DNA of 64,000 bases. It comes from Flavobacteriales bacterium. GTDB lineage: Bacteria; Bacteroidota; Bacteroidia; JACJYZ01. Of this stretch, positions 49,118 through 58,058 are shown one piece after another. The position numbers and the translations under genes were made by a program. The stretch's first letter is position 1; the number at the start of each line of letters is the position of its first letter. The DNA lies in the NCBI GenBank assembly GCA_020635855.1, contig JACJYZ010000002.1:372001-436000 (forward strand), given 5' to 3'. The notes under the pieces were generated by a model. That model made no database searches, was not told the origin of the DNA, and saw nothing but the letters and a program-made list of their open reading frames with translations.

Positions 49118-51877
49118 ATGTTAAGCGCTTCTCAAATTCGGCAACAGTTCCTGGACTTCTTTAAAGGTAAGCAACATGCCATCGTGCCTTCTGCCCCTAT
49201 GGTGATTAAGAACGATCCGACCCTGTTGTTCACCAACGCCGGCATGAACCAATTCAAGGATTACTTCCTGGGCAACCGGCAACCGGAGGACAAACGCGTG
49301 GCCGACACCCAAAAATGCCTGCGTGTATCCGGCAAGCACAACGACCTGGAAGAGGTGGGTGTGGATACCTACCACCACACCATGTTCGAGATGCTTGGCA
49401 ACTGGTCGTTCGGTGATTACTTTAAAAAGGAAGCCATAGATTGGGCGTGGGAACTGCTCACCGACGTTTACAAAATAGATACCTCCCGCATGTATGTGAC
49501 CGTTTTCGGTGGCGATGAAACAGACGGTTTACCGAAAGACGACGAGGCCATCGGGTTGTGGAGCCAACACATCTCTACAGATCGAATCCTCGAGTTCAGC
49601 CGCAAGGATAATTTCTGGGAAATGGGCGATACCGGTCCGTGCGGACCCTGCTCAGAAATTCACGTTGACATCCGCAGCGATGAAGAAAGAAAACAACAGG
49701 ATGGCAAAGACCTTGTGAACACCGGTCACCCCCAGGTAATAGAGATCTGGAACCTGGTGTTCATCCAGTTCAACCGCAAGAAAGACGGTAGCCTGGAAAA
49801 CCTGCCCGCCAAACACGTGGATACCGGCATGGGCCTGGAACGCCTCTGCATGGTGCTGCAAGGAAAACGTTCAAACTACGATACGGATGTGTTTCAGCCG
49901 CTGATCCAGGCATTGGAAAAGAAAACGGGTGTGAAGTACGGAAAGGATACAGCTACCGACATCGCCCTGCGTGTGATCTCCGACCACGTGCGCGCCGTGG
50001 CCTTCTCCATCGCTGATGGCCAGCTGCCTTCCAATACCGGCGCCGGGTATGTGATCAGGCGCATCCTTCGCCGCGCCATCCGTTACGGGTACAGCTACCT
50101 GAACATCCAGGAGCCGTTCATCCACCAACTCGTTCCGGTGCTGACAAAACAAATGGGTGATGCATTTCCCGAGTTGAAAGCACAGCAGGCACTCATCGCA
50201 GAAGTTATTCGCGAAGAAGAATCCAACTTCCTGAATACCCTGGAAAAAGGGATTGACCGTTTTGAGAAAGCATGTGCCAACCTGAAAGCTGCATCCGACC
50301 AGTTGTTCCCAGGTCCCATCGCCTTTGAACTTTTTGACACCTACGGTTTCCCGGTGGATCTTACTACCCTGATGGCAAGAGAAAAGGGTTTCGGAGGATT
50401 GGATGAAGCGGCTTACAATGCCTCCCTGCAGGAACAAAAAGACCGCTCCCGCCAGGCCGGTAAAATGGAAACCGGCGATTGGGTGGAAGTGAACCCTTCC
50501 GGTCAGGAAGATTTTGTGGGATATGACCAAACCGAGAACCTGGTCCACATCACCCGCTATCGCCCGTACAAAGCGAAGGGGAGGGAAGGGTTTCAGATCG
50601 TGTTGGACCACACCCCGTTCTATGCCGAGGGCGGAGGCCAGGTGGGAGATACCGGTACCCTGACAGCCAACGGTTCTTCGGTGCAAATCCTCGATACCAA
50701 AAAAGAAAACGACCTGATCCTGCATTTTACAGACAGGCTTCCCGCCGATCCGAAAGCAACATTCGCAGCGGTTGTGGACACGTCAAAACGTCGTTCAACC
50801 GCACGCAATCACTCTGCCACCCACTTGCTGCATGCCGCGCTGCGTCAGGTTTTGGGCACCCACGTAGAGCAGAAGGGTTCATTGGTGGACCCCGAACATT
50901 TGAGGTTCGACTTCTCCCATTTTCAAAAAGTGAGCGCCGAAGAGTTGCAACAGATCACGCAACTCGTGAAGGCCGAGATCAACAAGGCGTGTCCGCTGGA
51001 TGAACGCCGCGCCGTTCCCATCGACGAGGCGAAGGCCATGGGTGCCATGGCGTTGTTCGGTGAAAAGTATGGCGATAAGGTGCGTGTGATCCGGTTCGGG
51101 GATTCGGTGGAACTGTGTGGAGGAATCCACGTGCAGAACACGAACGACATCGGTGCTTTCGAGATCATCAAAGAATCATCGGTGGCTGCCGGCATCCGCC
51201 GGATAGAGGCTGTGACGGGTGATGCTGCCAGGGCGCATCTCGAAGAAGAAAAACACAAAAAGGAAACCGCATGGCAGGAAGTGGAGGGCGCCGTGAAAGA
51301 GCTTATTTCGCTTGATCTGGCTGGTGACGGATTTGCGTCCGCACCCGACCTGCTGGCGCGCGCCCAGCAGAAATTGGCCGTGCTGGAAAAGCAGATTGCA
51401 GAGGATGATGCGGAAGAAAAATCCCGCGCAGAAAACATCCGGCAACAGATCCAGGAAGTGAATGCCAAACTGGAGTCGGCCCGAAAGGAAAGATCAGGTG
51501 CTGCCCGTGAGTCACTCGATAGCCAGATCACTGAAGCGGGAGATGTGCGCGTGCTGATCACCCGCCATGATGCGGATGCATCCACCATCAAAGACCTGGC
51601 CTTTGCGTTCCGCCAGGAATACCCCAACCTTGTGATGGTGCTGGGAAGCGTATTCAATGGCAAACCACTTTTATCAGTTATGGTGAGTGATGACCTCGTG
51701 AAAGCGAAAGACTGGAATGCCGGTCAATGGGTGCGCGAACTGGCAACAGAGATACAGGGCGGCGGCGGCGGTCAGCCGTTCTTTGCCACGGCCGGCGGAA
51801 AAAATCCCGACGGACTGGACAAGGCGCTGGACAAGGCGAGGGAGAAGGTGAATCAGGAATTAGGAATTAGGAATTAG
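49118..51877 (+). CDS. alaS: Alanyl-tRNA synthetase
   Basis: AlaRS charges tRNA-Ala. Start at the ATG at 49118 (MLSASQIRQQFLDFFKGKQH), the family start. Class II catalytic core with FTNAGMNQFKDYFLG and KHNDLEEVG, the editing domain zinc ligands HSATHLLHAAL and CGGIHV, and a C-terminal coiled coil plus DHHA1 domain (GGGGGQPFFATAGGKNPDG). 919 residues. The last codons and the stop lie in an AATTAGG heptamer repeated three times, so the exact C-terminus may drift between strains. Confidence 0.97.
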   Translation: MLSASQIRQQFLDFFKGKQHAIVPSAPMVIKNDPTLLFTNAGMNQFKDYFLGNRQPEDKRVADTQKCLRVSGKHNDLEEVGVDTYHHTMFEMLGNWSFGDYFKKEAIDWAWELLTDVYKIDTSRMYVTVFGGDETDGLPKDDEAIGLWSQHISTDRILEFSRKDNFWEMGDTGPCGPCSEIHVDIRSDEERKQQDGKDLVNTGHPQVIEIWNLVFIQFNRKKDGSLENLPAKHVDTGMGLERLCMVLQGKRSNYDTDVFQPLIQALEKKTGVKYGKDTATDIALRVISDHVRAVAFSIADGQLPSNTGAGYVIRRILRRAIRYGYSYLNIQEPFIHQLVPVLTKQMGDAFPELKAQQALIAEVIREEESNFLNTLEKGIDRFEKACANLKAASDQLFPGPIAFELFDTYGFPVDLTTLMAREKGFGGLDEAAYNASLQEQKDRSRQAGKMETGDWVEVNPSGQEDFVGYDQTENLVHITRYRPYKAKGREGFQIVLDHTPFYAEGGGQVGDTGTLTANGSSVQILDTKKENDLILHFTDRLPADPKATFAAVVDTSKRRSTARNHSATHLLHAALRQVLGTHVEQKGSLVDPEHLRFDFSHFQKVSAEELQQITQLVKAEINKACPLDERRAVPIDEAKAMGAMALFGEKYGDKVRVIRFGDSVELCGGIHVQNTNDIGAFEIIKESSVAAGIRRIEAVTGDAARAHLEEEKHKKETAWQEVEGAVKELISLDLAGDGFASAPDLLARAQQKLAVLEKQIAEDDAEEKSRAENIRQQIQEVNAKLESARKERSGAARESLDSQITEAGDVRVLITRHDADASTIKDLAFAFRQEYPNLVMVLGSVFNGKPLLSVMVSDDLVKAKDWNAGQWVRELATEIQGGGGGQPFFATAGGKNPDGLDKALDKAREKVNQELGIRN

Positions 51878-51900
51878 GAATTTTCCGGTCGCTTCTCTTT

Positions 51901-51958
51901 CTAAAGACTAGCGACTTACGACTAAAGACTACTTCTGTCCGTTCAGCGGCTGCGCGAA
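51901..51958. repeat. Left 58-base direct repeat at the toxin/antitoxin module
   Basis: It matches 53294-53351 at 56 of 58 positions. The first half is intergenic AAAGACT/ACGACTA repeat DNA; the second half, read on the minus strand, encodes the last nine residues of the nucleotidyltransferase (FAQPLNGQK). Confidence 0.9.
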
Positions 51959-52624
51959 GCGGAGTATTTCTGTCAGGATGTGGTTGGTGGCTGGAGGAGA
52001 ACCGGGAGAGGTGTGGCATTCAATCCATTCAGCGTGATGAGGGTTCCGCAGTAGATCGGTAAATTCTGAATGTATGTATTTCTTTAACTCCAATTCTGCG
52101 CTGTTCATTTCTTCCCAGATGGTGCTTCTGTTTTCCAGGACATATATGATGTCTTCAAAATCGTGGCTGGTTCTACCGTCGCTTTTCCCCCGGCCTTTAA
52201 ACGCCTCGAATTTGGTGGCGATAAAATGAGGTGCGCTAAGTATTTGGATGATACAGGTGGGATCGACTGTGTGCCAAATGGCGTTTTTGAACCCATCCGG
52301 ATACCATTTGTTATGAAATCCGATCGAGGGATCATTTGTTGGCATGATGTCCACAATGATCCCATTGATTCGATATCTGCAAACAATGCCGGATTGTATA
52401 TCGTTTGTAAAGCCGATGGCATGTAGTTTCTCCTCCAATTCTATGCGTTCCTTGTAGTTGAGTATTTCAATGATTACATCAACATCGTCTGTAGGGCGTG
52501 TTTCCAGTACAGGTTGGTCTGGGTAGAGGGAGATTGTCGCACCTCCGACAAAAACAACTTTCTCCTTCAATTCTTCCAGCGCATTGGCGACGGCTTTAAT
52601 GCGGGTGATGTTACGATGAAACAT
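51929..52624 (-). CDS. AbiEii-like nucleotidyltransferase, putative toxin
   Basis: The 231-residue protein has the nucleotidyltransferase start FVGGATISLY (Gly27-Gly28) and metal-binding DDVDV (Asp47, Asp49), then a helical part with FIATKFEAFKGRGKSDGRTS and SHDFEDIIYVLE, seen in AbiEii/DUF1814-like and DUF6036-like proteins. In the AbiE pair the nucleotidyltransferase is the toxin and blocks growth by modifying tRNA, for phage abortive infection or plasmid stability. It overlaps the upstream wHTH gene by 14 bases. Its last residues are a near copy of the end of the neighbouring response regulator, created by the 58-base repeat. Toxicity is inference. Confidence 0.78.
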   Translation of the reverse strand: MFHRNITRIKAVANALEELKEKVVFVGGATISLYPDQPVLETRPTDDVDVIIEILNYKERIELEEKLHAIGFTNDIQSGIVCRYRINGIIVDIMPTNDPSIGFHNKWYPDGFKNAIWHTVDPTCIIQILSAPHFIATKFEAFKGRGKSDGRTSHDFEDIIYVLENRSTIWEEMNSAELELKKYIHSEFTDLLRNPHHAEWIECHTSPGSPPATNHILTEILRFAQPLNGQK

Positions 52625-53135
52625 TAACGATGCCTTTTTTTAATTCATCAATGGCATATTTGATCTCCCTGACTTTTCCTACCCGGAGAACATCTGTAAG
52701 GGCCAATAGTTTGTAAAATGCCTCATCATCTTGTGATGCTTCCACTTGTTTCGGGTAAAAGGGTTGTATTTCCAGTCCCATTGCTTTTCCCTTTGAGTAT
52801 GGCCACACGAAGTCGAGATCACTGAGGATAAGCTTTTTCATAAAAGGGTGAGAATGGGCGGTGGGTATTCCCCGGGTCATTGTGCCGGGTTTCTGTGGAA
52901 ACACATATCTGATACCGTGTTGCAGGAAGTCAAATAGATTCTGGCGGTTCACATTCTTCTTGTTATGATCAATGAGTCCAGCAATACAGCTTCGGTTCAG
53001 GGATTCGGAAATTTCCGATATGCTGAGTCGCATTGAATTGGATAGGTCAATCAATCTCCAGGATGTATCTGAAAGGGTGATGATCTTGAGTAGAATTGCC
53101 ACATCCTGGGGCCGCATTCCGTTGTGTTTTCTCAT
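52611..53135 (-). CDS. Winged-helix partner protein, putative AbiEi-like antitoxin
   Basis: The 174-residue protein starts with a helix-turn-helix (VAILLKIITLSDTSWRLIDL, then SISEISESLNRSCIAGLID) and has a C-terminal part (DDEAFYKLLALTDVLRVGKV) like those of transcription factors paired with nucleotidyltransferases. Gene order, wHTH first and nucleotidyltransferase second, with a 14-base overlap, is that of AbiEi-AbiEii. A 16-base-arm palindrome lies 15 bases upstream of the ATG, well placed as an autorepressor site. Confidence 0.75.
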   Translation of the reverse strand: MRKHNGMRPQDVAILLKIITLSDTSWRLIDLSNSMRLSISEISESLNRSCIAGLIDHNKKNVNRQNLFDFLQHGIRYVFPQKPGTMTRGIPTAHSHPFMKKLILSDLDFVWPYSKGKAMGLEIQPFYPKQVEASQDDEAFYKLLALTDVLRVGKVREIKYAIDELKKGIVNVSS

Positions 53136-53149
53136 GGGGCAAATATAAT

Positions 53150-53186
53150 AAATTTCTCATTTCGCATATCGCGAAATGAGAAATTT
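53150..53186. promoter_or_regulatory. Perfect 16-base-arm palindrome, likely operator of the wHTH/nucleotidyltransferase pair
   Basis: AAATTTCTCATTTCGC (53150-53165), spacer ATATC, then the exact inverse GCGAAATGAGAAATTT (53171-53186). It lies just upstream of the first gene of the pair. No T-run follows in either direction beyond TTT, so operator is more likely than terminator. Confidence 0.75.
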
Positions 53187-53293
53187 GAGATAAGAGGTTG
53201 CATGAGTACCGTGAAAGAACAGGTGATTTCTTCATTCCCTACAGACGGGTGGCTGGAAATTCGATCAAGGGTTTTCTTGTGCGTTGCGTTGTA

Positions 53294-53351
53294 CTAAAGA
53301 CTGGCGACTTACGACTAAAGACTACTTCTGTCCGCTCAGCGGCTGCGCGAA
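53294..53351. repeat. Right 58-base direct repeat, native end of the response regulator gene
   Basis: It matches 51901-51958 at 56 of 58 positions. Its second half encodes the last nine residues of the response regulator (FAQPLSGQK). That this ending is usual for such regulators is from memory and needs a search. Confidence 0.9.
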
Positions 53352-54494
53352 ATTCTTCACATCCTGGTCGGTGATTTTATCGCCACAAAGGATGATCAGT
53401 CGCTCCACCACATTCCTGAACTCGCGGATGTTTCCCGTCCACCGGATCTTTTGCAATTCTTTGATCGCTTCTTTGGTAAACGACTTCTCTTTCATGCCGC
53501 CTTCTTCGCAGATGAGTGTACAGAAATGTTCAGCCAGTTTCGGGATGTCTTCCAGGCGTTCGTTGAGAGACGGTACCTTGATTACAATCACACTCAGGCG
53601 GTGGTAAAGGTCTTCCCGGAAGTTGCCGGCTTCGATCTCTTTCAGCAGGTCTTTGTTGGTGGCGGCGATCACGCGCACATCCACCTTAATCTCTTTTTCT
53701 CCGCCCACACGGGTGATTTTGTTTTCCTGCAGGGCACGAAGCACCTTGGCCTGGGCTGACAAGCTCATGTCGCCGATCTCGTCCAGGAAGAGCGTACCAC
53801 CCGATGCCTGTTCGAACTTCCCGATGCGTTGTTTCACCGCGGAAGTGAAGGAACCTTTTTCATGACCGAACAGCTCGCTTTCGATGAGTTCGGATGGGAT
53901 GGCAGCGCAGTTGACTTCGATCAGCGGTGATCCGGAACGGTGGCTTTTGGCGTGGATCCATCGTGCCACCAATTCTTTTCCGGTTCCGTTTTCACCGGTG
54001 ACCAGCACGCGCGCATCGGTTTCCGCTACCTTGTCGATCATGTCTTTCACGGCCTGCATCATCTTCGAATCGCCCACCATGTCGTGCGTTTTGGCGATCT
54101 TCTTTTTTAGCACCCGGGTCTCCTGGATCAGCGATTTGCGGTCAAGTGCATTGCGAACCGTCACCAGGAGACGGTTCAGGTCGAGCGGTTTGGAAATGTA
54201 GTCATATGCGCCTTTTTTCAGTGCATCTACGGCCGTGTCGATGTTGCCGTGCCCGGAGATCATCACCACCGGTGTTTCGGGTGTGACCTCGATCAGGGTT
54301 TCGAGTACTTCCATGCCATCCATCTTGGGCATCTTGATGTCGCAGAGGATCACGTCGAACTTTTCTCCTTTGGCTTTTTCGATCCCTTCCTTTCCGTCGG
54401 CGGCTTCACCCACCTCGAACTTTTCGTACTCAAGGATGTCTTTTAGTGAATTGCGGATGCTCTTCTCATCATCAATTACAAGGATCTTGGCCAT
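53322..54494 (-). CDS. Sigma-54-dependent response regulator (NtrC-like)
   Basis: A receiver domain with phospho-Asp in LCDIKMPKMDG (Asp52 from the ATG at 54494, MAKILVIDDE) is joined to an AAA+ domain: Walker A GENGTGKE, the sigma-54 loop as GSFTSA in place of GAFTGA, Walker B GGTLFLDEIGDM, and RWTGNIREFRNVVERL. The protein ends shortly after (390 residues), with no clear C-terminal Fis-type DNA-binding helix-turn-helix. The sensor kinase is not adjacent. The last residues lie in the 58-base direct repeat shared with the toxin gene. Confidence 0.94.
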   Translation of the reverse strand: MAKILVIDDEKSIRNSLKDILEYEKFEVGEAADGKEGIEKAKGEKFDVILCDIKMPKMDGMEVLETLIEVTPETPVVMISGHGNIDTAVDALKKGAYDYISKPLDLNRLLVTVRNALDRKSLIQETRVLKKKIAKTHDMVGDSKMMQAVKDMIDKVAETDARVLVTGENGTGKELVARWIHAKSHRSGSPLIEVNCAAIPSELIESELFGHEKGSFTSAVKQRIGKFEQASGGTLFLDEIGDMSLSAQAKVLRALQENKITRVGGEKEIKVDVRVIAATNKDLLKEIEAGNFREDLYHRLSVIVIKVPSLNERLEDIPKLAEHFCTLICEEGGMKEKSFTKEAIKELQKIRWTGNIREFRNVVERLIILCGDKITDQDVKNFAQPLSGQK

Positions 54495-54557
54495 GGTGGT
54501 CATTATTAAAGTTTTGAGACGTGTGGGTACATCAACAAATATACGGTAAGTGAAAGA

Positions 54558-55892
54558 TCAGTTGCGGATGCGGATCCATCTGCCCAGTTCCTTCCAACTT
54601 ATTTTTTGTCCGTACATCAGGATACCGATGCGGTAGATCCTGCCCGAAAGCCATGTGCTTCCCAGGAATGCACCGATCAGCATGAGGGCAGAAAACAACA
54701 ATTCATACCAAGGCACACCGAACGGGATGCGTACCATCATCACCACCGGAGATGTCAGCGGAAAGATGGAGCACCAAGTGGCCAGGGGGCCCGTCGGGTC
54801 ATTGAGCCCGACCTGCATGGCAATGGTGAAGCCGATGATCAGGGGTATGGTCATCGGCAGCATGAATTGCTGGGTATCCGTTTCGCTGTCTACCGCAGAA
54901 CCGATGGCGGCGAATAGAGATCCGTAGAGGAGGTATCCGCCCAGAAAATAGAAGACAAACATGCCCAGGATAACCGGCCAGTTGATGTTGCTGATGGATT
55001 GGAAAACCACTGACATTTTTTGCGACTTATCGTCATTCGGGGATGCATTGTCCTGCAGGTGGGTGGCTTGGTTTTGTTGGAATTCCTGCACAACTGTTTT
55101 GGCATCATACCTTTCTGCGAACACCGTTTTGGCACCGGTCAATACCACAGTGCTCAGTACAATCCACAAAGCGAACTGGGTGAGTCCGACCAGGGAAACC
55201 CCCAGAATTTTTCCCATCATCAGGTGGAAGGGACGCACCGAAGAAATGATCACTTCTACGATGCGGTTGGTTTTTTCTTCCATCACCCCCCGCATGATCT
55301 GGGTACCGAAAAGGAAGATGAAGAAATAGATGATCATGGCTCCAACCATGCCCACAATGATGCGTTGTTCCAACAGCGAGTTATCTCCGTTTACATTGTT
55401 GACGATGTTGATCTGGGTCTTGGTGCCGCGAATCACATCCGGATCAATGTCGCGTTTGATCATCTTATAATCTTCCAGCTGCTGTTCCACCTCTTTTTGT
55501 ACATAGGTGATGGCGCTCAGTCCGGGCTGTTTGGATGACCAGAGCACAATGGCATTTGCCTTCATGGGATCTCCCTGGATATCCAATATGGATACGTTGT
55601 CGGAATCGCGGAACATGCGGTGCACATCCTCAAATTTCTTGTCGAGATAGCGCCAGTCGAAAGAGATTTGTTCCGAGTTGGCCATGGATTTCGGCGGGAA
55701 CATCACTGATTGGTCTACCACAACAATGGTGCGGTGTGAGGTTTCCACCTTGTTCAACCAATAGGGGGTAAGCACCAGGGCTGCCATCAGCAAAGGGCCC
55801 ACCAGGGTCATGATCAGGAAAGATCGTTTCCGGACACGGGTGAGGTATTCCCGTTTGATGATCAGTGGTATTTTGCCCAGGTTGTTTTTCAT
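54558..55892 (-). CDS. ABC-2-type permease, NatB-like
   Basis: The 444-residue protein has an N-terminal helix (IIKREYLTRVRKRSFLIMTL with following hydrophobic stretch), a large extracytoplasmic domain (about 50-180) and five C-terminal helices, with FGTQIMRGVMEEKTNRIVEV and SSVRPFHLMMGKILGVSLVG, the NatB/YhaP signature. NatAB exports Na+ in Bacillus; here the substrate is unknown. It overlaps the ATPase gene by four bases. Confidence 0.92.
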   Translation of the reverse strand: MKNNLGKIPLIIKREYLTRVRKRSFLIMTLVGPLLMAALVLTPYWLNKVETSHRTIVVVDQSVMFPPKSMANSEQISFDWRYLDKKFEDVHRMFRDSDNVSILDIQGDPMKANAIVLWSSKQPGLSAITYVQKEVEQQLEDYKMIKRDIDPDVIRGTKTQINIVNNVNGDNSLLEQRIIVGMVGAMIIYFFIFLFGTQIMRGVMEEKTNRIVEVIISSVRPFHLMMGKILGVSLVGLTQFALWIVLSTVVLTGAKTVFAERYDAKTVVQEFQQNQATHLQDNASPNDDKSQKMSVVFQSISNINWPVILGMFVFYFLGGYLLYGSLFAAIGSAVDSETDTQQFMLPMTIPLIIGFTIAMQVGLNDPTGPLATWCSIFPLTSPVVMMVRIPFGVPWYELLFSALMLIGAFLGSTWLSGRIYRIGILMYGQKISWKELGRWIRIRN

Positions 55893-56863
55893 GATCCTTG
55901 TCCGTTTTCCGATGGCTTCAATGTGTCATGATCCGGGTTGCCATCACCCATTTCCTGCACTTTGCTGATGAAGATTTCATTCATGGATGGGATCACTTCC
56001 GTAAAGGAGTGCACTTGTACATTGGGCAGTACCGCATTCAACACGTCATTGGGTGTATTCTGGTTCAACAGACGCAGTGTTACCACCCTGCGGCCGTTTT
56101 GTTCGCCATTTTCAACCACCTCGGCGCCGGCCCAAAGGCTGTTGGTGAATGCCAGCAAGTGGCCGCTGAATTCAACCCGGTACATGTTGAAGTGGTACGA
56201 CTTGCGGATCTCCTCGATGGATCCATCGAGGATTTTTTTTGAGCGATTGATGAGTGCGATGTGGTCGCAAAGTTCTTCCACGGATTCCATCCTGTGGGTG
56301 GAAAAAATGATGGTTGCACCTTTCTTCTGCAACTCGCGGATCTCCTCCTTGATGAGGTTGGCGTTGATGGGGTCGAAACCGGTGAAGGGTTCATCAAAGA
56401 TCAGCAGCCTGGGTTCATGTACCACTGTGGTAATGAACTGGATTTTCTGCTGCATACCTTTCGACAGGTCTTCGATCTTCTTTTTCCACCAGCTTTCGAT
56501 CTCGAATTTTTCGAACCAGTAACGCAACCGGTTAAGGGCTTCCTTCCTGTCGAGGCCTTTTAACCGGGCGAGGTAAAGGGCTTGTTCGCCAACCTCCATT
56601 TTCCGGTACAGTCCACGCTCTTCGGGGAGATAACCGATCTGTTCAACATGTTTGGGCTTCAGCAGTTCGGCACCGAAATACACTTTGCCTTCATCTGGTG
56701 TGGAGATCTGGTTGATGATGCGGATCAGGGTGGTTTTACCCGCACCGTTCGGTCCGAGCAATCCGAAGATGCTGCCATTGGGCACATCCAGGCTTACATC
56801 TGTTAATGCCTGATGTCCTGAGAAACTTTTTGAGATGTTCCGAACCCTGAGAAGATTGCTCAT
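55889..56863 (-). CDS. ABC transporter ATP-binding protein, NatA-like
   Basis: Walker A GLLGPNGAGKTTLIRIINQI, Q-loop QIGYLPEERGLYRKM, signature DLSKGMQQKIQFI, Walker B RLLIFDEPFTGFDPIN and switch His in IIFSTHRMES. A C-terminal extension (about 225-324) is typical of NatA/DUF4162-type ATPases. 324 residues. It forms an exporter with the permease encoded downstream (four-base overlap). Confidence 0.95.
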   Translation of the reverse strand: MSNLLRVRNISKSFSGHQALTDVSLDVPNGSIFGLLGPNGAGKTTLIRIINQISTPDEGKVYFGAELLKPKHVEQIGYLPEERGLYRKMEVGEQALYLARLKGLDRKEALNRLRYWFEKFEIESWWKKKIEDLSKGMQQKIQFITTVVHEPRLLIFDEPFTGFDPINANLIKEEIRELQKKGATIIFSTHRMESVEELCDHIALINRSKKILDGSIEEIRKSYHFNMYRVEFSGHLLAFTNSLWAGAEVVENGEQNGRRVVTLRLLNQNTPNDVLNAVLPNVQVHSFTEVIPSMNEIFISKVQEMGDGNPDHDTLKPSENGQGS

Positions 56864-56897
56864 ACCCGCCGAATTTACACATTAACGTGCGAATGCC

Positions 56898-58049
56898 TCA
56901 AAACTTTTCCCGCATGCGATCGAAGAAACTCTTGCGGTCTATTTTTTTGTCGGGTTTGAAGTTTTTCGAATCCCGGAGTTTCTCAAGGAGGGATTTTTCT
57001 TCTGAACTGAGGTTTTCGGGTACGTACACATTCACCTCCACCAGCTGATCTCCCTTCCCGTAACCATTCAGGGATGTGAGTCCTTTTCCTTTCAGACGCA
57101 GGATCTTTCCGCTTTGTGTTCCGGCTGCGATTTTGATCTTGGCTTTGCCGCTGATTGTAGGAACTTCAATGGATGTGCCCAGGGCCGCATCAATGAAACT
57201 GACATAGGTTTGGTGGATGACATTCTCCCCGTCACGGATCAGGTTGGGGTCTTCCTTTTCTTCGATCAGCACCACAAGATCACCGGGAATGCCACCACGC
57301 GGACCGGCATTTCCCTTGCCGCTTACGCTGAGCTGCATGCCTTCTTCCACACCGGCGGGGATCTTTAAGGTGATCACTTCTTCACCCTTCACGATGCCAT
57401 CTCCGAAACAGGTGTTGCATTTGTTGGTGATGGTTTTGCCTTCACCACCGCAATGAGGGCATGTGGTGGTGGTCTGCATCTGCCCAAGGATGGTATTGGC
57501 GATGCGGGTGACCTGGCCTGTACCGTGGCAGGTATTGCAGGTGGTGAACCCACCGCTGCCTTCTGCGCCTGTTCCTTTGCAGGAAAGGCAGGTGACATAT
57601 TTGCTTACCTTGATTTTTTTCTCAACACCTTCCGCGATTTCCTGAAGGGTCAGCGAAACCTTGATACGGATGTTGCTTCCCCTGTTCACCCGTGCAGAGC
57701 GGCGACCTCCGCCACCACCGCCGAAGAATGATTCGAACGGGTTATGTCCTCCGAAAATATCGCCGAACTGACTGAAGATATCGTCCATGCTCATGCCGCC
57801 GCCGAAGCCGCCACCCGCTGCACCGCCCATGCCTGCATGGCCGAACTGATTGTAGCGTTGGCGCTTTTCCGGGTTGCTCAACACTTCATAGGCTTCGGCC
57901 GCTTCCTTGAATTTTTCCTCCGCTTCCTTGTCGCCCGGGTTTTTGTCGGGATGGTACTTCAGTGCAAGTTTGCGGTAAGCTTTTTTGATGTCGGCTTCCC
58001 CGGCATTCTTATCAACTCCCAGCACATCGTAATAATCTCGCTTTGACAT
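56898..58049 (-). CDS. dnaJ: Chaperone protein DnaJ
   Basis: DnaJ stimulates DnaK. The J domain has the HPD motif in LALKYHPDKNPGDKEAEE, followed by a Gly/Phe-rich part (GGAAGGGFGGGMSMDDIF), four CxxCxGxG zinc repeats (CLSCKGTGAEG, CNTCHGTG, CPHCGGEG, CNTCFGDG) and the C-terminal substrate domain. 383 residues. It lies nine bases after grpE, in the usual grpE-dnaJ order; dnaK is elsewhere. Confidence 0.98.
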   Translation of the reverse strand: MSKRDYYDVLGVDKNAGEADIKKAYRKLALKYHPDKNPGDKEAEEKFKEAAEAYEVLSNPEKRQRYNQFGHAGMGGAAGGGFGGGMSMDDIFSQFGDIFGGHNPFESFFGGGGGGRRSARVNRGSNIRIKVSLTLQEIAEGVEKKIKVSKYVTCLSCKGTGAEGSGGFTTCNTCHGTGQVTRIANTILGQMQTTTTCPHCGGEGKTITNKCNTCFGDGIVKGEEVITLKIPAGVEEGMQLSVSGKGNAGPRGGIPGDLVVLIEEKEDPNLIRDGENVIHQTYVSFIDAALGTSIEVPTISGKAKIKIAAGTQSGKILRLKGKGLTSLNGYGKGDQLVEVNVYVPENLSSEEKSLLEKLRDSKNFKPDKKIDRKSFFDRMREKF

Positions 58050-58058
58050 ATTCCTATG

